The notes under the pieces: generated by a model
Database searches by the model: none
What the model was told of the DNA's origin: nothing
What the model saw: the letters and a program-made list of their open reading frames with translations, nothing else
Program-made: the position numbers and the translations under genes
Shown here: piece by piece, positions 59,832 through 64,000 of the stretch
Numbering within the stretch: position 1 is the stretch's first letter
Layout of the letters: each line of letters opens with the position of its first letter
Assembly (NCBI RefSeq): GCF_031628175.1
Contig: NZ_JAVLVT010000005.1
Location: 1-64,000, forward strand
Length of the DNA: 64,000 nucleotides
From: Lipingzhangella_A rawalii
GTDB lineage: Bacteria; Actinomycetota; Actinomycetes; Streptosporangiales; Streptosporangiaceae
Direction of reading: 5' to 3'

Positions 59832-61712
59832 TCAGTCGTCGTACAGGGCGTCGAGCACATCCGCGAATTTGCGGTGGATCACCCGACGCTTCAGTTTCAG
59901 CGACGGAGTCAGCTCCTCGGTGTCCACACTCCACTCGTCGGACAGCAACCGCCAGCGCTTGACCTGCTGGACCCGGGCGAGCCCACTGTTGGCGTGTTCC
60001 ACCGCACGGCCGATTTCCGCCAGGACCGTGGGATGCTCGGCCAGCTGGGCCAGGTCGAGTCCGTCCAGGCCGTGCTCGGCGGCCCAGCCCGGCAGCACCT
60101 CGGAGTCCAGGGTTAGTAGTGCCACCGGGTAGGGGCGGTTGTCGCCGTAGGCCAGGGCCTGCCCCACGAGCGGGTGCTCTTTCAGGCGGCTCTCGATCGC
60201 GGCCGGAGCGATGTTTTCCCCACCTGCGGTGACGATTAGCTCCTTCTTGCGATCCATCACGTACAGGAAGTTGTCCTCGTCCAGGTGGCCGACGTCCCCG
60301 GTGTGCAGCCAGCCGTCGTCGTCCACCAGCGCAGCCGAGTCCTCGGGTCGGTTGTGGTAGCCGGAGACGTTGATCGGGCCGCGCACCAGGATTTCGCCGT
60401 CATCGGCGATACGGACTTCGATCCCCTCGGACGGGGGGCCGACACTACCCAGCCGATACGCTTCGGGCCGGTTGATCGTCACCGCACCGCAGTTCTCGGT
60501 CATCCCGTAGAGGTCGCGCACCAGCAGCCCCAGCCCAGCGAAGAACCGCACGGTGTCTTCCGGCATCGGTGCGGCCGCGGTGAGGCAGAACTCCGCACGA
60601 TCCAGACCGATCAGCGCACGGATCGGCGCCAGCACCTGGGCATCGACCTCGGCGAACTTGGCCGAGAGCTCGGCATCGGGGCTGCGGCCGTACTGTCCCT
60701 GCTCCAGGTAGCGACGCGCGACCTCGGAGGCCTGCTGGATGGCGGTGCGCTGTTCCTCCGGCGCGGCCTCCAACGCTGCGGTGAGCCGCGCCTGCATCTT
60801 CTCCCACACTCGGGGCACCCCGAACAGTCCGTGGGGCCGGACCAGTCCCAGGAACTCGCCCAGCCGCGTCAGGTCCGGACAGAAGTGCAGGTGCCCGACC
60901 ACCTTGAGCGGCATGTAGATGCTCAGCACCCGTTCGGCGATGTGGGCCAAGGGTAGGTAGCACAGGGTGATCGCGTGCGCGGGGGTGTTGTTGGCACGAA
61001 GCGAGATCGTGCACTGGAACAGGATCTGGTGATGCGTCTCGAATACGCCCTTGGGGTTCCCGGTGGTGCCGGAGGTGTACAGCAGCGTGGCGGGATCCTC
61101 GGGGCGGATCGCCTCCATCCGGGCGGTCACCGCAGCAGGATCGGCAGCATAGGCGCGGGCGCCCTCGGCGATGAAGTCCGCCCAGGAAACATAGCGGCGC
61201 CCCTCCTCAACGGAGGCGGGTACTGCCGTGGGATCCAGGAGGACCACGGTGTGTAGACGCGGGTTGTTGGCCAGGGCCTGGCTCCAGCGCTGGAGCTCCG
61301 CCGCCCCCTCCAACACGGCCACGCTGGCCTGGCAGTCCTGGACGACGAAGTCAATCTGCTCCGGTGAGAAGGTGGCGTACACCGTGAGTGGCACTCCGCC
61401 GGCATGTACGGTGCCGGTGTCGGCGATCACGTGCTCCGAGCGGTTGGACAGCATCAACGCGGCCACCTCGCCGGGTTGGAGTCCGGTAGCGACGAATGCG
61501 GCGGCGGTGTCGAGAGCGGCCTGACGGTACTGGGCCCAGGTGTGTGTGGACCATTCCGCTTCGGAGCCGGTTTCGCTACCTTCGATCCGGTCGGAGAGGG
61601 CGGGGAGCTCTCCGTAGTCCTCGGCGGCCCGACGTAGCCAGTCCACGAGGGTCTGTCCGGCGATCTCGGTGTTCACACTGGCCCGCTCGGCCGCAATGTC
61701 GCGTTGTGCCAT
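59832..61712 (-). CDS. Long-chain fatty acid-CoA ligase (AMP-forming)
   Basis: This 626-residue adenylate-forming enzyme has the AMP-binding signature LLYTSGTTGNPKGVF near residues 200-214, a second core motif LYGMTENCGAVTINRPE near residue 410, WLHTGDVGHLDEDNFLYVMDRKKELIVTAGGENIAP near residues 475-510 and the late catalytic Lys region TPSLKLKRRVIHRKF near residue 600. It resembles FadD15-type long-chain acyl-CoA synthetases. It activates fatty acids to acyl-CoA at the membrane. The start at ATG 61712 is supported by GGGAGA. It is a single gene on the minus strand, ending 133 bp after the terminator of the cellulase. Confidence 0.9.
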   Translation of the reverse strand: MAQRDIAAERASVNTEIAGQTLVDWLRRAAEDYGELPALSDRIEGSETGSEAEWSTHTWAQYRQAALDTAAAFVATGLQPGEVAALMLSNRSEHVIADTGTVHAGGVPLTVYATFSPEQIDFVVQDCQASVAVLEGAAELQRWSQALANNPRLHTVVLLDPTAVPASVEEGRRYVSWADFIAEGARAYAADPAAVTARMEAIRPEDPATLLYTSGTTGNPKGVFETHHQILFQCTISLRANNTPAHAITLCYLPLAHIAERVLSIYMPLKVVGHLHFCPDLTRLGEFLGLVRPHGLFGVPRVWEKMQARLTAALEAAPEEQRTAIQQASEVARRYLEQGQYGRSPDAELSAKFAEVDAQVLAPIRALIGLDRAEFCLTAAAPMPEDTVRFFAGLGLLVRDLYGMTENCGAVTINRPEAYRLGSVGPPSEGIEVRIADDGEILVRGPINVSGYHNRPEDSAALVDDDGWLHTGDVGHLDEDNFLYVMDRKKELIVTAGGENIAPAAIESRLKEHPLVGQALAYGDNRPYPVALLTLDSEVLPGWAAEHGLDGLDLAQLAEHPTVLAEIGRAVEHANSGLARVQQVKRWRLLSDEWSVDTEELTPSLKLKRRVIHRKFADVLDALYDD

Positions 61713-61890
61713 AGCTGTCTCCCGACGATTGACTGTGGTGTGGGACACCTTCCCAGGTATATCCGAACACAGTTAGGTACTGTCCGGGAAGTCCCTGTAC
61801 GTCGAATTTGTGGGACAGCTTGCAGTCTCCAGCAGTCACCGGCAGTGCTGCGAGAGCGGGGTAGGGGTCCGGGCGTCCCGAGACGTCGGG

Positions 61891-62424
61891 TCAGTGAGCT
61901 GGGCGGTGGGTGGATGAGGTGGTGCCGCTGCCGAGCCCAGCATGGTGCAGGGCGGTCTCGGCCAACTCCTCCGCAGGGTGGGCAACGTCCAGAACATACC
62001 CAGGCTCGTCGGGCTCCAACTCTTCCAGCGTGTCGAGTTGGGAGTCCAAGAGCCCCGCCGGCATGAAGTGGTCTCGGCGCTGCTCCAGCCGCCGGGCGAG
62101 GGTGCTCCGGTGGCCGGTCAGGTGGACGAACCGTACGTCTGGAGCCGCCGAGCGCAGAATGTCGCGGTAGTGGCGCCGCAGGGCGGAACAGGCGAGCACC
62201 GTCGCCATGTCGTGGCGTTGGTGGTCACTGATCCAGGCGGCGAGTCGGTGCAGCCAGGGGAGGCGATCCTCGTCGGTCAGGGGGGTGCCCTGGGACATCT
62301 TGGCGATGCTGGTGGGGGTGTGGAATTGGTCGGCCTCCGCGTAGGACAGTTCTGCCCGCTGCGCCACCAGGCGCGCCACCGTGGTCTTGCCCGATCCGGA
62401 AACCCCCATGATCACGAGGTGCAT
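61891..62424 (-). CDS. gntK: Gluconokinase
   Basis: This 177-residue P-loop kinase phosphorylates gluconate to 6-phosphogluconate. Motifs are the Walker A MGVSGSGKTTVA (residues 6-17), EADQFHTPTSIAKMSQGTPLTDEDRLPWL (residues 29-57, substrate loop) and ACSALRRHYRDILR near residue 78, followed by DHFMPAGLLDSQLDTLEEL near residue 118. The length is typical. It is divergent from the FadR-type regulator, with an operator in the 103-bp spacer shared with the permease promoter. The start is ATG 62424. Confidence 0.9.
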   Translation of the reverse strand: MHLVIMGVSGSGKTTVARLVAQRAELSYAEADQFHTPTSIAKMSQGTPLTDEDRLPWLHRLAAWISDHQRHDMATVLACSALRRHYRDILRSAAPDVRFVHLTGHRSTLARRLEQRRDHFMPAGLLDSQLDTLEELEPDEPGYVLDVAHPAEELAETALHHAGLGSGTTSSTHRPAH

Positions 62425-62460
62425 GCGCGCTCCCCTCGCCGTCGAATCAGCGTCGATTCA

Positions 62461-62475
62461 ATAGTGATATCAATG
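62461..62475. promoter_or_regulatory. Gluconate operator 1 (gntK/gntR spacer)
   Basis: Read on the minus strand, CATTGATATCACTAT. It is 13/15 identical to the site before gntP (63324-63338) and carries the FadR-type TGnTnnnACnA core. It lies 37 bp from gntK and 53 bp from the regulator start. Confidence 0.7.
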
Positions 62476-62527
62476 TGTACAGGTTAGTCTCTGGGAGCCG
62501 TGCCCGCGACGCGTGAGGAAGACAGCC

Positions 62528-63262
62528 ATGGCTCGCAGCCGTGACCAGAGCACCCTGCACAACCGGGTGTTGGCCCATGTGGGCCCGGCGATCGTGGCCG
62601 GAGCCTATCCGCCCGGTCACGTCCTCACCTTGGAGGGACTGGAGCGCGACTACGGCGTTTCCCGCACCGTGGCACGGGAGGCCGTGCGGGTCCTCCAGTC
62701 CATGCGGCTGGTCAGCAGTCGTCCTCGCGTGGGGGTCACGGTGCTGGACACCACGCAGTGGAGTGTCTTTGACCCCCAGCTCATCCGCTGGCGGCTGGCC
62801 GGAGACGAGCGCAGTGCCCAGCTGCGTTCCCTGACCGAACTGCGTGCGGCCGTGGAGCCGCCCGCTGCCGCGGCCGCCGCACTCCGGGCCGAGCCGGCCC
62901 AGCGTGAACGCCTCCTGGAACTGAGCGAGATGATGCAGGATCTGGGGCAACGCGGTGAGCTGGACGCGTTCATGCATCACGACATCGAGTTCCACCGGCT
63001 CGTGCTGGAGCAGTCCGGAAACGAGATGTTCGCGGGTCTTGCCGATGTGGTGGCCGAGGTCCTCGCGGGGCGTGCCGAGCACCACCTGATGCCCGCCCAT
63101 CCGCGGCGCGAGGCGCTACGACTGCACAGCCACGTTGCCACCGCGGTGCGCGACGGGCTCCCACAGGTGGCCGAGTCGGCGATGCGCGGGATCTGTGCCG
63201 AGGTGGTGGCCGCGCTGGACCACCTGGACCACAGCGTCTCGGACGGGACGCCCCACGGCTGA
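62528..63262 (+). CDS. FadR/GntR family transcriptional regulator of gluconate genes
   Basis: This 244-residue regulator has an N-terminal winged helix (TLHNRVLAHVGPAIVAGAYPPG, then LERDYGVSRTVAREAVRVLQSMRLVSSRPRVGVTV, residues 10-75) and a helical FCD effector domain from about residue 100. The FCD metal-type residues are in FMHHDIEFHRLVLEQSGNEM near residue 148 and RLHSHVATAVRDG near residue 203. It probably represses gntK and gntP and responds to gluconate or a derivative. ATG 62528 has GAGGAAG upstream; a GTG five codons earlier is an alternative. It is flanked by two matching operators. Confidence 0.87.
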   Translation: MARSRDQSTLHNRVLAHVGPAIVAGAYPPGHVLTLEGLERDYGVSRTVAREAVRVLQSMRLVSSRPRVGVTVLDTTQWSVFDPQLIRWRLAGDERSAQLRSLTELRAAVEPPAAAAAALRAEPAQRERLLELSEMMQDLGQRGELDAFMHHDIEFHRLVLEQSGNEMFAGLADVVAEVLAGRAEHHLMPAHPRREALRLHSHVATAVRDGLPQVAESAMRGICAEVVAALDHLDHSVSDGTPHG

Positions 63263-63323
63263 CCAGGACTCGTGTTGTGGGGCGAATGTAACGAGCTGGC
63301 AACTGTGGGAGCCATGGGATTTA

Positions 63324-63338
63324 CATTGGTATCACCAT
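63324..63338. promoter_or_regulatory. Gluconate operator 2 (upstream of gntP)
   Basis: CATTGGTATCACCAT contains TGGTATCACCA, the TGGTnnnACCA pattern typical of FadR-subfamily GntR regulators. It lies about 80 bp before the permease start. Confidence 0.75.
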
Positions 63339-63416
63339 TGAGCCAGAGTCTGCGGAAACGTCATCCTGCGCGGGCTCCACCCGCGTTTCCGCTACCACCC
63401 CGGAGGGAGACCTCCC

Positions 63417-64000
63417 GTGGAGACAGCCACTGTCGAACCTGCCTACGGCACCGGGCCGCTGCTGTTGATCGCGGCGGCCGCCGTGGCCGTCCTGCTCGTG
63501 CTCATCATCCGGGTGAAGCTGCACGCCTTTGTCGCCCTCGTGTTGGTCAGCTTCGCCGTCGCCCTGGCCACGCAGATTCCCCTGGACGAGATCGTTCCCA
63601 CGATGGTGGAGGGCTTCGGCGGCACCCTCGCGAATGTCGCTCTCCTCGTTGGTCTCGGCGTCATGCTGGGCCGCCTCCTTGACGTCACTGGCGGCGCCCG
63701 CGTACTCGCGGACACCCTGCTCACGCGGTTCGGGGAACGCCGGGCCCCCATGGCGCTAGGGGTGGCATCGCTGCTGTTTGGGTTTCCGATCTTCTTCGAC
63801 GCGGGTCTGATCGTCCTACTCCCCGTCATATTCAGCGTCGCTCGCCGCTTTGGTGGTTCCGTACTGCTCTACGCTCTGCCGGCGGCCGGTGCTTTCGCCA
63901 CGATGCACGCTTTCGTGCCCCCACATCCCGGCCCCGTGGCCGCGGCCGACCTCCTCGACGCCGATATGGGGACCGTCCTGCTCGTCGGGCTGGTGATCGC
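63417..64000 (+). CDS. gntP: GntP family gluconate:H+ symporter (partial, runs off the window)
   Basis: The first 194 residues are present and the frame is open at the right edge. GTG 63417 follows CGGAGGGAGA. Hydrophobic segments begin at LLLIAAAAVAVLLVLIIRVKLHAFVALVLVSFAVAL. GntP landmarks are MVEGFGGTLANVALLVGLGVMLGRLLDVTGGARVLADTLLTRFGE, FGFPIFFDAGLIVLLPVIFSVAR and AFATMHAFVPPHPGPVAAA. It imports gluconate for GntK. The upstream operator and nearby regulator suggest induction by gluconate. Confidence 0.9.
   Translation, partial: METATVEPAYGTGPLLLIAAAAVAVLLVLIIRVKLHAFVALVLVSFAVALATQIPLDEIVPTMVEGFGGTLANVALLVGLGVMLGRLLDVTGGARVLADTLLTRFGERRAPMALGVASLLFGFPIFFDAGLIVLLPVIFSVARRFGGSVLLYALPAAGAFATMHAFVPPHPGPVAAADLLDADMGTVLLVGLVI

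Overview
This window comes from a high-GC actinobacterium, most likely in or near the Nocardiopsaceae (Thermobifida/Nocardiopsis/Streptomonospora group). That placement rests on the base composition, frequent GTG starts and ATGA/GTGA overlaps. It also rests on several actinobacterial families (DUF5998, DUF3145, DUF1707, SAV2177-type methyltransferase, F420-type LLM oxidoreductases, CHAT and STAND proteins). A Cel6B-like cellulase preceded by two copies of the 14-bp CelR palindrome known from Thermobifida fusca points the same way. The species assignment is an inference. I saw no rRNA, tRNA, CRISPR array, integrase or transposase.

Layout. 0.5-3.9 kb: a compact housekeeping run (DUF5998, nucleotide pyrophosphatase-type phosphodiesterase, crotonase, metallo-beta-lactamase hydrolase), closed by a terminator shared with a convergent DUF2203 gene. 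4.5-7.8 kb: a minus-strand three-gene module of ECF-type sigma factor, small beta-rich protein and TPR-CHAT protease. 8-12.1 kb: DUF3145, DUF1707 membrane protein, an ATP-grasp/HAD pair and a PEBP protein. 12.5-22.8 kb: a complete nitrate/nitrite assimilation locus. It holds a nitrate transporter, molybdenum nitrate reductase, FAD/[2Fe-2S] electron-transfer subunit, NirB, NirD, a uroporphyrinogen-III synthase fused to a DNA-binding domain, and a siroheme-type chelatase. GlnR-like sites lie before narK and nirB, and a strong hairpin separates the two halves.

22.9-30.4 kb: a membrane-anchored secreted protein, a Ser/Thr kinase, an acetyltransferase, and a DoxX/Asp-box protein/SHOCT/BlaI/M56/DUF2752 run resembling metal- or stress-responsive BlaI-BlaR1-like loci. 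30.4-39 kb: a VOC pseudogene, an MFS exporter with two near-perfect TetR-type operators, an FdhF/YdeP molybdoenzyme divergent from a LysR regulator, an AEC transporter, a sugar acetyltransferase, a gene-poor stretch and a PP2C phosphatase. 39.3-46 kb: two LLM oxidoreductases, a 14-copy octamer repeat at the 5' end of a glycosyltransferase-like gene, and a convergent NB-ARC/TPR (STAND) gene with a RHIM-like N-terminal motif.

46-50.4 kb: a copper operon (two promoters with CsoR-like operators, a coupled 44-codon leader ORF, a truncated-looking membrane protein, CopA), followed by about 1 kb of non-coding DNA with palindromic repeats and a truncated SRPBCC gene. 50.5-59.7 kb: penicillin acylase, methyltransferase, a YbgA/DUF1722 gene divergent from a frameshifted photolyase, a zinc alcohol dehydrogenase and the Cel6B-like cellulase. 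59.8-64 kb: a long-chain acyl-CoA ligase and a gluconate regulon (gntK, FadR-type regulator, gntP running off the end) with two matching operators.

The most noteworthy signals are the octamer tract at 41.6 kb, the sigma/small protein/CHAT module, the RHIM-like STAND protein, the interspersed palindromic repeat family at 36.7 and 49.5-50.1 kb, and the cluster of decaying genes (photolyase, VOC, SRPBCC).
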